Of a DNA stretch of 64,000 bases, positions 15,439-24,066 are shown piece by piece. The stretch covers positions 1 through 64,000 of the forward strand of contig JAQSWM010000007.1 in assembly GCA_029266635.1 (NCBI GenBank), given 5' to 3'. The position numbers and the translations under genes are program-made. The notes under the pieces were generated by a model. It was not told where the DNA came from. It worked only from the letters and a program-made list of their open reading frames with translations, and did no database searches. Source of the stretch: Sphingobacteriaceae bacterium. GTDB taxonomy: Bacteria; Bacteroidota; Bacteroidia; Sphingobacteriales; Sphingobacteriaceae. Numbering within the stretch: the stretch's first letter is position 1; each line of letters begins with the position of its first letter.

Positions 15439-17904
15439 ATGAAAACTTTAAAATTCGGCGGTACATCAGTTGGCTCGGTTCAGAGCATCCTCACTTTGTT
15501 GGATATTATGAAAAAAGAAGCAGCTACGGGAACGAATCCTGTAGTTGTTCTATCGGCAATGAGCGGTGTTACCAACCTGCTATCGGCGATGGCGGAGCAG
15601 GCTGCTTCCGGAAATAGTTTCGCCGACGAGCTTGCAGAATTAGAGTCACGCCATTTTGAAGTGGTCAAAGCACTGCTGGATGTGCAAAAGCAGAACCCGG
15701 TTTTTACCAGGTTGAAGCTATATTTCAATGAGCTCGAGGACTTGTTGCAGGGCATTTTCAGCTTACGCGAGTTAAGTCCGCGTTCTAAAGATTTAGTTCT
15801 TAGCTACGGAGAACGTTGCTCAGCACTCATGGTTAGTAAAATTGCGGAGCAGCACCTTTCGGATGTAGTTTACCTGGATGCATCGGAGGTAATTAAAACC
15901 GACAGCAATTTTGGGCATGCACGTGTGCAAACTAAAATTACCGACTTGCTCATCCAGAATTTTTATCGTGAAAACGAAGGCAAGCTTATTATCGTAACCG
16001 GATTCATAGCCAGCAACAACGATGGACGGATTACCACTTTAGGTCGGGGCGGTAGCGACTACACAGCCGCAATAATCGGCTCAGCTTTAAACAGCAGCGA
16101 AATCCAGATCTGGACAGACGTAAACGGCATGATGACTGCCGATCCGCGGATGGTCAAAAAGGCTTTCCCGCTTACCGAGCTGTCTTACACCGAGGCAATG
16201 GAGCTTTCCTTCTTTGGAGCGAAGGTGATTTATCCGCCAACAATGGCCCCCGCGTTCCTGAAAAAGATCCCAATCGTTATCAAAAATACTTTTGATGCAG
16301 AGTTCCCCGGAACTGTTATCCGCCACGATTGCGCTCCTTCAAACCTGCCGATAAAAGGTATTTCTTCGATGAATGATATCAGTATCATCAATTTGCAGGG
16401 CAGCGGAATGGTGGGCAAAGCGGGCTTCAGCGGAAGGCTCTTCTCGTTGCTTGCCCGTGAGCAGATCAATGTTATTTTAATCACCCAATCATCGTCAGAG
16501 CACAGCATCACATTTGCTATCAATCCGGCTGATGCCATACGTGCGCAGAAGCTTATTGAAACTGAGTTTGAGCTTGAGCTTCAGGCATTAAAATTAGATA
16601 AACCTGAAATCGAAGATGGTTTGTCTATCCTGGCGATTGTCGGCGAGAACATGAAGCAAACTCCGGGTATTTCCGGCACGCTGTTCCATGCGCTTGGGCG
16701 GAACGGGGTGAATGTGCGGGCTATCGCACAGGGCTCTTCAGAATACAATATTTCAGTAATCCTGTCCAATACTGACCTTGCAAAAGCGCTCAACGCCGTC
16801 CACGACGCCTTCTACACTGATCTTAAAAAGAACCTGAATATTTTCTGTCTTGGCACCGGCAATATCGGTACCACGCTTTTCCGCCAGATACAGGAACACA
16901 GCGCCTTTTTGCAGGTTCAGAACGGGGTGATGATCAATGTCATCGGCATCAGCAACAGCCGTAAAATGCTATTCAACCAAGGTGGAATCTCGCTGGAAAG
17001 CTGGAAAGATCAGTTGAATGATAATGGCGAACAAGCAAATCTGAGCTCGTTTATCGCAAGGATGAAAGAAATGAATCTTCCCAACGCCATCCTTGTAGAT
17101 AATACTGCCAGTTTGTTGCCGATAGATTTTTATGCGGATGTGTTCCGCTCAAATATCTCGGTTGTGACCTGCAACAAGATCGGCAACTCGTCATCCTACA
17201 ACCAGTACAAAAACTTTAAAGACCTTGCTTTTTCTCACGGCGTAGATTTTTATTACGAGACAAATGTGGGAGCAGGGCTGCCTATCGTCCGAACATTAAA
17301 GGATTTAATGATTAGCGGCGACCGGATCATCAAGATCGAGGCGATACTTTCCGGTACCATTTCCTTCATCTTCAATAACTTTAAAGGCGATGTAACTTTC
17401 CACGATGTGGTTAAGCTTGCACAGGAAAAGGGCTACACTGAACCCGACCCACGCGATGATCTTCGCGGAACAGACTTTATGCGTAAAATGCTGATCCTGG
17501 CCCGCGATGCCGGTCACGTGCTTGAGCCTAAAGAGGTGGAAATAGAAAGCATGTTGCCATCTGCTTGTGTGAATGCGGCAAGCGTAGAAGATTTCTACCA
17601 GGAACTGCAAAATAATAATGCCTTTTTTGAGAACCTGAAGTCGCAAGCTGCTGCTTCTGGAAAAGTATTGCGGTATATCGGAATACTGGCAGATGGGAAG
17701 GTTTCTATCTCGCTGCAAATGGTAGATGAGAGCCATCCTTTTTACACACTTTCGGGAAGTGACAACATCATTTCTTTTACCACCGAACGGTACAAGGAGC
17801 GCCCGCTGGTTGTGAAAGGGCCTGGGGCAGGAGCAGAGGTTACGGCTGCCGGAGTATTTGCCGACATCGTAAACGTGGGTGCACAGTATCCAAATTATTT
17901 CTAA
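15439..17904 (+). CDS. thrA: Bifunctional aspartokinase / homoserine dehydrogenase
   Basis: Catalyses the first and third steps from aspartate to homoserine. The 821-residue fusion starts with the aspartokinase motif KFGGTSVGSVQ, with GRGGSDYTAAII later in the kinase domain. Two ACT regulatory regions follow (about 310-450: GMVGKAGFSGRLFSLLARE, and TPGISGTLFHALGRNGVNV, which is the usual site of threonine feedback). The homoserine dehydrogenase domain begins near residue 470 with the NAD-binding CLGTGNIGTTLF and contains YETNVGAGLPIVRTLKDL and the GYTEPDPRDDLRGTD catalytic segment. It is first in the thrABC operon and sits directly behind the attenuator. Confidence 0.97.
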   Translation: MKTLKFGGTSVGSVQSILTLLDIMKKEAATGTNPVVVLSAMSGVTNLLSAMAEQAASGNSFADELAELESRHFEVVKALLDVQKQNPVFTRLKLYFNELEDLLQGIFSLRELSPRSKDLVLSYGERCSALMVSKIAEQHLSDVVYLDASEVIKTDSNFGHARVQTKITDLLIQNFYRENEGKLIIVTGFIASNNDGRITTLGRGGSDYTAAIIGSALNSSEIQIWTDVNGMMTADPRMVKKAFPLTELSYTEAMELSFFGAKVIYPPTMAPAFLKKIPIVIKNTFDAEFPGTVIRHDCAPSNLPIKGISSMNDISIINLQGSGMVGKAGFSGRLFSLLAREQINVILITQSSSEHSITFAINPADAIRAQKLIETEFELELQALKLDKPEIEDGLSILAIVGENMKQTPGISGTLFHALGRNGVNVRAIAQGSSEYNISVILSNTDLAKALNAVHDAFYTDLKKNLNIFCLGTGNIGTTLFRQIQEHSAFLQVQNGVMINVIGISNSRKMLFNQGGISLESWKDQLNDNGEQANLSSFIARMKEMNLPNAILVDNTASLLPIDFYADVFRSNISVVTCNKIGNSSSYNQYKNFKDLAFSHGVDFYYETNVGAGLPIVRTLKDLMISGDRIIKIEAILSGTISFIFNNFKGDVTFHDVVKLAQEKGYTEPDPRDDLRGTDFMRKMLILARDAGHVLEPKEVEIESMLPSACVNAASVEDFYQELQNNNAFFENLKSQAAASGKVLRYIGILADGKVSISLQMVDESHPFYTLSGSDNIISFTTERYKERPLVVKGPGAGAEVTAAGVFADIVNVGAQYPNYF

Positions 17905-17906
17905 TA

Positions 17907-17939
17907 AGCCCGAAAGTCTGCAAGTCAGGAAGTCCGAAG
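17907..17939 (+). repeat. Short degenerate AAGTC repeat between thrA and thrB
   Basis: The 35-bp gap reads as an iterated AAGTCnG unit (AAAGTCTGC, AAGTCAGG, AAGTCCGAAG). It leaves the operon intact. Similar short intergenic iterations occur in other Bacteroidetes genomes as far as I recall. Confidence 0.4.
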
Positions 17940-18875
17940 ATGAAAGAATCAATAAAAGTTTTTGCGCCTGCAACGGTGGCTAACGTGGTCTGCGGATTTG
18001 ATGTCCTTGGTTTTGCCGTGAATGAGCCCGGCGACGAGGTGATCATGCGCCGGACTGATAAAGATGGTGTGAGCATTTCAAAAATAACCGGCGACGATGG
18101 ACGCCTGCCGCTTGATGCCGGAAAAAATACGGTTAGCGCAAGCGTGCAGCACTTCCTGAAGTACATCGGACGAGAGGATGTTGGAGTGGAAATAGACCTG
18201 CATAAAAAAATGCCAATCGGAAGTGGGCTTGGCTCCAGCTCTGCCAGCACTGTTGCGGGTTTGTTCGCCATCAATGAACTGCTCGGTAAGCCACTCGGTG
18301 TCAAAGAGCTTTTACCGTTTGCGATGAAAGGCGAGGAGCTTGCCTGCGGCTACGGGCACGCCGATAATGTTGCTCCGGCTTTGTATGGTGGCTTCGTGCT
18401 CATCCGTAGCTACGAGCCACTGGATATTATCCGCCTGCCGCACCCGAAGGATTTATATGCCGCAATCGTTTTTCCGCAAGTTGATGTCCCAACCCGCGAT
18501 GCCCGGCAAATGATCCGCAGCAAAGTGCTATTAAAGGACGCCGTTGTGCAGTGGGGAAATGTTGCGGGATTGGTGAGCGGGCTTTTTATGAACGATATTG
18601 ATCTGATTGGGCGGAGCATGAAGGACGTCATTGTGGAGCCGGTGCGCTCGATTCTCATCCCGGATTTCTATAAATTAAAAGAACTGGCGCTTGAATGTGG
18701 TGCGGTAAGTTTCGGCATTTCCGGCTCAGGGCCATCAGTATTTGCATTTGCAAAAGATCCGCAGGTAGCTGAAAACATCAACGAAAAAATTAAGCAACAC
18801 CTTTCATCATTGAACATCGGCAGCATTTCGTATGTGTCGGCAATTAATGATGAAGGTCCGAAAACAATTGGTTAA
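17940..18875 (+). CDS. thrB: Homoserine kinase
   Basis: A GHMP-family kinase, 311 residues, that phosphorylates homoserine with ATP. The ATP loop is PIGSGLGSSSASTVAGL at about residues 92-108. The N-terminal APATVANVVCGFDVLGFAV and the C-terminal GAVSFGISGSGPSVFAFA are the other two GHMP motifs. It is 35 bp after thrA and 18 bp before thrC. Confidence 0.97.
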   Translation: MKESIKVFAPATVANVVCGFDVLGFAVNEPGDEVIMRRTDKDGVSISKITGDDGRLPLDAGKNTVSASVQHFLKYIGREDVGVEIDLHKKMPIGSGLGSSSASTVAGLFAINELLGKPLGVKELLPFAMKGEELACGYGHADNVAPALYGGFVLIRSYEPLDIIRLPHPKDLYAAIVFPQVDVPTRDARQMIRSKVLLKDAVVQWGNVAGLVSGLFMNDIDLIGRSMKDVIVEPVRSILIPDFYKLKELALECGAVSFGISGSGPSVFAFAKDPQVAENINEKIKQHLSSLNIGSISYVSAINDEGPKTIG

Positions 18876-18893
18876 TCACAACTCACACCCAAA

Positions 18894-20201
18894 TTGATAC
18901 TCTACAGCACCAATAATCCGGATTTGTCGGTTCCTTTTAAGGAAGCCGTTTTCAATAGCTTGCCGCAGGATAAGGGTTTATATATGCCACAGGTTATCCC
19001 GTTATTACCCGAAGATTTTATTGAAAACCTGGACAAATACTCGCTTCGGGAGATTGCCTTTAAGGTGGCATCTGCTCTTTTACAGGATGTTATTCCAGCT
19101 GATGACCTGAAAGCGATTATAGAAGATGCTATCAATTTTCCTGCTCCAGTGGTGAAGCTGGAGGATGGCACGAATGTGCTGGAGCTTTTCCACGGTCCGT
19201 CACTTGCATTCAAAGATTTTGGTGCGAGGTTTATGAGCCGGGTGATGGGTTATTTTCTCAAAGAAGGCGAAAAGCAATTGGATGTGCTGGTTGCCACTTC
19301 GGGCGATACCGGAGGCGCAGTTGCGCTGGGCTTTTTAGGCGTGCCTAATACTCGTGTGACAATCTTATATCCCAAGGGAAAGGTTAGCCCGATACAGGAA
19401 CTGCAGCTCACCACAAACGGACGGAACATCAGAGCTGTTGAGATAGACGGCACTTTTGACGACTGCCAGGCGTTGGTGAAACACGCTTTTACAGATGATG
19501 AACTGAATCAGAAGTTCCGCCTCACCTCTGCCAATTCTATCAACATCGCAAGGCTCATTCCGCAAACCTTTTACTATTTCAATGCTTATGCGCAACTACT
19601 TCGTGAAGGCAAAAAAGATGTGGTTTTTGCAGTGCCCAGCGGAAATTTCGGAAATATAGGAGCGGGTTTGTTGGCTTACAAAATGGGGCTTCCGGTAAAA
19701 CAGTTCCTTGCAGCTACAAACGTAAATGATACCGTTCCTGCATTTCTAAGAACCGGCATTTACGAACCTAAGCCTTCTGTTCAGACCTGGTCAAATGCCA
19801 TGGATGTTGGCAATCCCAGCAATTGGGTGCGCATCATGGATATGTTTAGCGATGATCCGGATGAACTTAAAAAGATACTTACCGGCTATAGCTTCACAGA
19901 TGATGAAACGGTTTATGCCATACACTACATCTTCAAAAAGAACAACTATGTAGCCTGCCCGCATACTGCTATCGCCTGGATGGCAGCAAAGGAATGGAAA
20001 GAACAAAATCCAACGGATGAAGTAGTGTTTTTATCCACCGCACATCCGTGCAAGTTCCCGGAAGTATTTACAGAAGAAATAGCTCAGGCCATAGAAATAC
20101 CGGAGCAGGTAAAGGAATTAGAAGAACGGCAGAAGCATGCGGTGGCACTTGGAAGTGATTTCGAATCGTTTAAAGAGTATTTGCTGAACGAGCTTGTCTA
20201 A
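18894..20201 (+). CDS. thrC: Threonine synthase
   Basis: A PLP enzyme that converts phosphohomoserine to threonine, the last step of the operon's pathway. It is 435 residues, with the PLP lysine Lys107 in GPSLAFKDFGARF, the phosphate-binding ATSGDTGGAVALG and LTSANSINIARL. Translation must start at the TTG at 18894 (reading MILYSTNNPDLSV), because the frame is closed by a stop codon at 18873-18875 and the normal N terminus YYSTN aligns here. It is the end of thrABC. Confidence 0.96.
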   Translation: MILYSTNNPDLSVPFKEAVFNSLPQDKGLYMPQVIPLLPEDFIENLDKYSLREIAFKVASALLQDVIPADDLKAIIEDAINFPAPVVKLEDGTNVLELFHGPSLAFKDFGARFMSRVMGYFLKEGEKQLDVLVATSGDTGGAVALGFLGVPNTRVTILYPKGKVSPIQELQLTTNGRNIRAVEIDGTFDDCQALVKHAFTDDELNQKFRLTSANSINIARLIPQTFYYFNAYAQLLREGKKDVVFAVPSGNFGNIGAGLLAYKMGLPVKQFLAATNVNDTVPAFLRTGIYEPKPSVQTWSNAMDVGNPSNWVRIMDMFSDDPDELKKILTGYSFTDDETVYAIHYIFKKNNYVACPHTAIAWMAAKEWKEQNPTDEVVFLSTAHPCKFPEVFTEEIAQAIEIPEQVKELEERQKHAVALGSDFESFKEYLLNELV

Positions 20202-20237
20202 GGCGTTTCGTGACTAATCAGTATCTTTCTCTGAGTT

Positions 20238-21038
20238 ATGAAGCAAATTCCATCCAGCAGCCTGCTTATTGCAACCTATAACTGGCCCGAGGCGCTGGAG
20301 GCAAGCGTGCGAAGCGCATTCAGGCAAACTTCTCTTCCGAAGGAAATTATCATCTGCGATGATGGATCCGGCGACGCAACCAAAGAGCTTGTTCAGAAAC
20401 TAAAAGATGAGAGCCCGGTGCCGCTCATCTACATGTGGCATCCCGATGAAGGATTTCAGCTTGCTACGATCAGAAACAAAGGGATTGCCCTTGCTTCCGG
20501 CGACTATATTCTTCAGGTAGACGGAGATGTGATTTTGCACAAAGATTTTATTAAAGATCATCTTAACAATGCCGCTGATGGTGTTTTTTTCTCGGGTAAC
20601 CGCTTTTACCTCTCTCCCGACAGGAGCAGTAAAATATTGTCGAAGCCATTCAAACGCATGCGCATTTACCCCAAACTTGCTAAAGACAGTTGGGCACAGC
20701 TAAGAATTCCTTTCCTTCAAAAATTTATGGCTGATCGTTACCGCAAAAGCTATCATTATGTGATCGGTTGCAATCTGGGCATTTGGCGGAAAGATTTGAT
20801 TGCTATTAATGGTTATGATGAATCTTTCACTGGTTGGGGATCCGAAGATTGGGATTTGGCCATCCGTTTAGAAAATAGCGGCGTCGGACTGAGGTTACTG
20901 CGCTTCGGCGGAATTCAGTTCCATATCTTCCATCAGGAAAATCAGCGCAGCAACGTTAGCGAGAATGGCAGCCGGGCTTTACAGCACCTCCACGACAAAG
21001 TAACGCGAATAGAAAAAGGAGTTGACCAATACCTGTGA
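20238..21038 (+). CDS. Glycosyltransferase family 2 protein
   Basis: A GT-A fold glycosyltransferase, 266 residues. The N-terminal SLLIATYNWPEALEASVRSA, the nucleotide-binding ICDDGSGDAT, RNKGIALASGDYILQVDGDV (carrying the DxD metal site) and GWGSEDWDLAIRL (the galactosyltransferase-like second motif) are all visible. It has no transmembrane segment, so it is cytosolic or peripheral. It lies 36 bp after thrC without an obvious terminator. Donor and acceptor sugars cannot be read from the sequence. Confidence 0.88.
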   Translation: MKQIPSSSLLIATYNWPEALEASVRSAFRQTSLPKEIIICDDGSGDATKELVQKLKDESPVPLIYMWHPDEGFQLATIRNKGIALASGDYILQVDGDVILHKDFIKDHLNNAADGVFFSGNRFYLSPDRSSKILSKPFKRMRIYPKLAKDSWAQLRIPFLQKFMADRYRKSYHYVIGCNLGIWRKDLIAINGYDESFTGWGSEDWDLAIRLENSGVGLRLLRFGGIQFHIFHQENQRSNVSENGSRALQHLHDKVTRIEKGVDQYL

Positions 21039-21042
21039 GACC

Positions 21043-21699
21043 TCACGGTTGTTGTCCGCTTGCCATTGCGGGAGCTTTTTTTACCAGATAGAAATACCCA
21101 AGCAGCGCCAGGCAAAACAAGCCAGCTATAAATCCCGCTGTTACATCAGTAAACCAGTGTGCGCCCAAATAAACCCGCGAAAGCGGAACAACGAATATTA
21201 GAAAGATACAAATTGACATCACAATCCAACGCACGGGCTTGTAGAAATTGTGATGGTGGCGCATGATGAGAAAGAGCATACCGAAAAAGGTGACATAGAA
21301 GATCACGTGCCCGCTTGGAAAGCTTTGATGTTTGGCTTTTTCCAGAATTTCTACTAAATCATCTGTTGGTCTTGGACGATTGATAAGTAGTTTAAGCCCG
21401 CTGCTCACCAGTCCAGACAGCAAGGTGAGCAGAATGAATAAGCCTTCCTTTTTATATCTCAGTATGAAGAATATAATCGCGGTAGCCACTGCAATTGCCG
21501 CCGACCATGGCATATATCCAAACCAGCTTACTAAGCGCATTAAAGCATCCATAAATGGATTGCGATGCTCTTGCACTTCTTCAGAAAACTCGATATCCAG
21601 CGGAGACTCCGGGAAGTAATACACGAAAAGGCTTAGCAGGACAAATCCGGCAACAATACCGATCAGGGTGAGCAGATATATGTATTTGCGCCTCTTCAT
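21043..21699 (-). CDS. PAP2-family membrane phosphatase (218 aa)
   Basis: Integral membrane phosphatidic acid phosphatase type 2 protein with about six hydrophobic segments. All three phosphatase motifs are present: KLLINRPRP, SFPSGHVIFY and SRVYLGAHWFTDV. The family removes phosphate from lipid or prenyl phosphates such as phosphatidylglycerol phosphate, undecaprenyl diphosphate or lipid A. Its start codon overlaps the stop codon of the upstream PAP2 gene (TGATG), so the two are translationally coupled. Confidence 0.9.
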   Translation of the reverse strand: MKRRKYIYLLTLIGIVAGFVLLSLFVYYFPESPLDIEFSEEVQEHRNPFMDALMRLVSWFGYMPWSAAIAVATAIIFFILRYKKEGLFILLTLLSGLVSSGLKLLINRPRPTDDLVEILEKAKHQSFPSGHVIFYVTFFGMLFLIMRHHHNFYKPVRWIVMSICIFLIFVVPLSRVYLGAHWFTDVTAGFIAGLFCLALLGYFYLVKKAPAMASGQQP

Positions 21700-22667
21700 C
21701 AGGGCCTGTAGCTTAGGCTGGCAAGCATATTTCCCTGGAAGTAGCCGAAATTGAACGATACTTTGTTCTTGAGTTTAGTGTTCTGGATTTTGGCGTAACG
21801 ATGATAGTTATTTACCACCTGTCTTCCGCTCAGATAGCCAAGCATCGCACCAGTTAGGACATCAGTCGTCCAATGCATATTTTGGGCAATTCGGCTCAGC
21901 CCGATCAGCGAGGCAGCACTGTAGGAAAGTATTGGCACCCAGGGCATGTCTTTATACTCCATCGCGTAAACGGTGGCAGCGGCAAAGGCCAGCGTTGTGT
22001 GACCTGATGGAAATGAAGAATTTAGCTTATGCCCACTTTCGTCTGTGCCAAGTTTGGCAAAAGGACCAAAAAAGGTGGGCTCTGTTTCAACTTTATCAGG
22101 ATTGTAAACCGCAGGGCGCTGCCTTCCCGCCAAAAATTTCCCAACTGTACTTACTGCTGCACTTGTCAAATAGGCTTGTGTTGCCAGCAGCGTTGTAGTC
22201 TTCATTTTTTCTTTCTTGAAAACCCATCCCCAGGTGGCGAACGCCGCAAGTGTGTAGGCTTCGAATACGCCTCCGGTATTAGAAACATACTTACTGATTG
22301 AACGAACAGGCTTGTGCTGATTCTTTAAACGCAGCGCATATTGCTGTATTGGTTCATCAATAGTCGTGAGCCCTGCTATGGCACCCGCAAACCCTGCTAC
22401 TTTTAACCAGTCTTTGCCGGTTTGATGAAAAGGTGCAGTGAATTGCTGTTTATAATCGCTCCATAACAAGGTGAAATAAACGGGCACATTTATGCTGGTG
22501 ATTTCATTGTAGGCTGATGGCTGAACGTTATTGCTCTGATGCCCCGTGCTGTCGGCTTTTTTCTCTAAGCTATCTAGCTTTTTGACGAGGCTATCTGTTT
22601 TTTGACCGAATACTGTTGTTGGAGCTAAAAGTATCAGCAAAAGCAATCTCCACAAATGCGTTTTCAT
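21699..22667 (-). CDS. PAP2-family phosphatase, exported (322 aa)
   Basis: Second PAP2 protein of the pair. The ATG at 22667 is chosen because a signal peptide follows directly (MKTHLWRLLLLILLAPTTVFG); an in-frame ATG at 22700 would add eleven polar residues ahead of it. The phosphatase motifs are KFLAGRQRPAVYN, SFPSGHTTLAFAAATVY and SRIAQNMHWTTDVLTG. The N-terminal 70 residues after the signal form a polar Lys/Ser-rich stretch. The catalytic part probably faces the periplasm. It is coupled to the shorter PAP2 gene downstream. Confidence 0.88.
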   Translation of the reverse strand: MKTHLWRLLLLILLAPTTVFGQKTDSLVKKLDSLEKKADSTGHQSNNVQPSAYNEITSINVPVYFTLLWSDYKQQFTAPFHQTGKDWLKVAGFAGAIAGLTTIDEPIQQYALRLKNQHKPVRSISKYVSNTGGVFEAYTLAAFATWGWVFKKEKMKTTTLLATQAYLTSAAVSTVGKFLAGRQRPAVYNPDKVETEPTFFGPFAKLGTDESGHKLNSSFPSGHTTLAFAAATVYAMEYKDMPWVPILSYSAASLIGLSRIAQNMHWTTDVLTGAMLGYLSGRQVVNNYHRYAKIQNTKLKNKVSFNFGYFQGNMLASLSYRP

Positions 22668-22723
22668 TTCAGTAGTAGTAGTGTGCAGTTCTAACAACAA
22701 GCAGCATAGGTAGTTTTTTTGAG

Positions 22724-22757
22724 CATAAAAAAAGCGGCAATAGCCGCTTTCATTTTT
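22724..22757 (-). terminator. Terminator of the DUF1800-DUF1501 operon
   Basis: An 8-bp stem AAAGCGGC/GCCGCTTT with a 4-base loop. On the minus strand it is followed by a run of T, just downstream of the DUF1501 stop codon. Confidence 0.75.
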
Positions 22758-22772
22758 TGAATTGTTAACTGG

Positions 22773-24044
22773 TTAAGAACGCATCACACCGATTTTTGAG
22801 CCTTTCCAGCCCGGGAACAGCACGCCATCATTGTTTATGCTCAAATGTTTGTCAGCAACTTCGCTGAAAACGCTCCGAAAATCTGTTGTAACCGCTAAGT
22901 CTCTGCCATCTTCCAGGTTTTCAACGGAAAGTGGGTTCACTTTTCCATGTACCAGACCGCCGTTCACATCATTTCCCAAGATGAAATTACATGATCCGCG
23001 GCCATGATCAGTACCACCGGTGCCATTTTGCTTCACAGTACGCCCGAACTCAGTCATCGTCATTACAGTTACATCGTCCTGGTAAGCACCCATATCAGTC
23101 CAGAAAGCCATGATACTGGTGCTGAGGTCATTTACGTTGCGGGCAAAAATGCCTGATTCTGTGCCCTGGTTGAAATGGGTATCCCAACCTCCGGATTCGG
23201 CGAAAGCCACTTCCAAACCCACATCCATTTTGATTAACTGTGCAATCTGTTTGAGCGAGTTGCCGAGTGCTGTATTTGGATAAACAGCATTGTTAGATGG
23301 CGAATAGCTTTTTGTATCAGTTTGCTTTAACAACCTCACGGCATCAAAACTTTCCTTGCCAGTCTGTTTTAGCAAATCAGTAGATGCCTGATCGTATAAA
23401 TCTTCAAAAGATCTTGCAGCCAGTTTAGCGCCGTTTTGGTTGCCGCGAACCTGGATGCCGAAATCCTGGATATTGCTGATCGCGATAGCTGGATTATCTC
23501 CGTAAAAAGAACGCGGCATGGATGAAGTTAGGCTCACTGCCCGCAACGGAGTTGCAGCATCGTGCCCTAAGAGCCCAACTGCACGGTTTAACCAGCCGCT
23601 TGCTGTCCCCTTGTTGAACGGTGTGCCTGATTCCATGAAATCCTGCGCATCAAAGTGTGAGCGGGTGTTGTTTGGCGAACCAATGCCGTGTACAATGGCC
23701 ATGCGCTTTTCGCGAAACATCGGCTCAAATGCTTTCATGGCAGGGTGGAGGCCAAATCGCCCGTCAAGGTCGATGAGCGGAGTGGTGCGCCCGCCCCCTT
23801 TAGCCGCTGTCATAAACAGAGTTGGGCGTGCCGCCTTCAGATATTCGTCAGTGAAAGGCGTCACCGCCATAAGCCCATCCATTGCACCTCGCTGGAAGAT
23901 GCAAACCATTATTTTCTTCTTCTTAAATGGCTTAACTATTTTCTCGGTTTCTGCTGCACGGGCAAGAAAGGTAGGCACTCCGCCTATGCCTATGCCGAAA
24001 AGAGCCAAACCCCCTGATTTTAGAAATCCTCTTCTTGATGTCAT
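22773..24044 (-). CDS. DUF1501 protein with Tat signal
   Basis: A 423-residue exported protein with a twin-arginine signal (MTSRRGFLKSGGLALFGIG). It belongs to the DUF1501 family, related in fold to sulfatases and alkaline phosphatases; GIGSPNNTRSHFDAQDFMES and MTEFGRTVKQNGTGGTDHGR are the family's conserved His/Asp-bearing segments, suggesting metal binding. DUF1501 and DUF1800 genes occur as a pair across many bacteria, and here DUF1800 lies 22 bp upstream. The function is not established; a role in an exported complex is inference. Confidence 0.88.
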   Translation of the reverse strand: MTSRRGFLKSGGLALFGIGIGGVPTFLARAAETEKIVKPFKKKKIMVCIFQRGAMDGLMAVTPFTDEYLKAARPTLFMTAAKGGGRTTPLIDLDGRFGLHPAMKAFEPMFREKRMAIVHGIGSPNNTRSHFDAQDFMESGTPFNKGTASGWLNRAVGLLGHDAATPLRAVSLTSSMPRSFYGDNPAIAISNIQDFGIQVRGNQNGAKLAARSFEDLYDQASTDLLKQTGKESFDAVRLLKQTDTKSYSPSNNAVYPNTALGNSLKQIAQLIKMDVGLEVAFAESGGWDTHFNQGTESGIFARNVNDLSTSIMAFWTDMGAYQDDVTVMTMTEFGRTVKQNGTGGTDHGRGSCNFILGNDVNGGLVHGKVNPLSVENLEDGRDLAVTTDFRSVFSEVADKHLSINNDGVLFPGWKGSKIGVMRS

Positions 24045-24066
24045 GTTATCTTTGTGAAAGGTGATA

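Noticed and set aside
22668-22700. ATG at 22700 as start of the longer PAP2 gene
   Set aside because: The eleven extra residues (MLLELHTTTTE) precede a complete signal peptide starting at 22667 and arise from a short ACT repeat.
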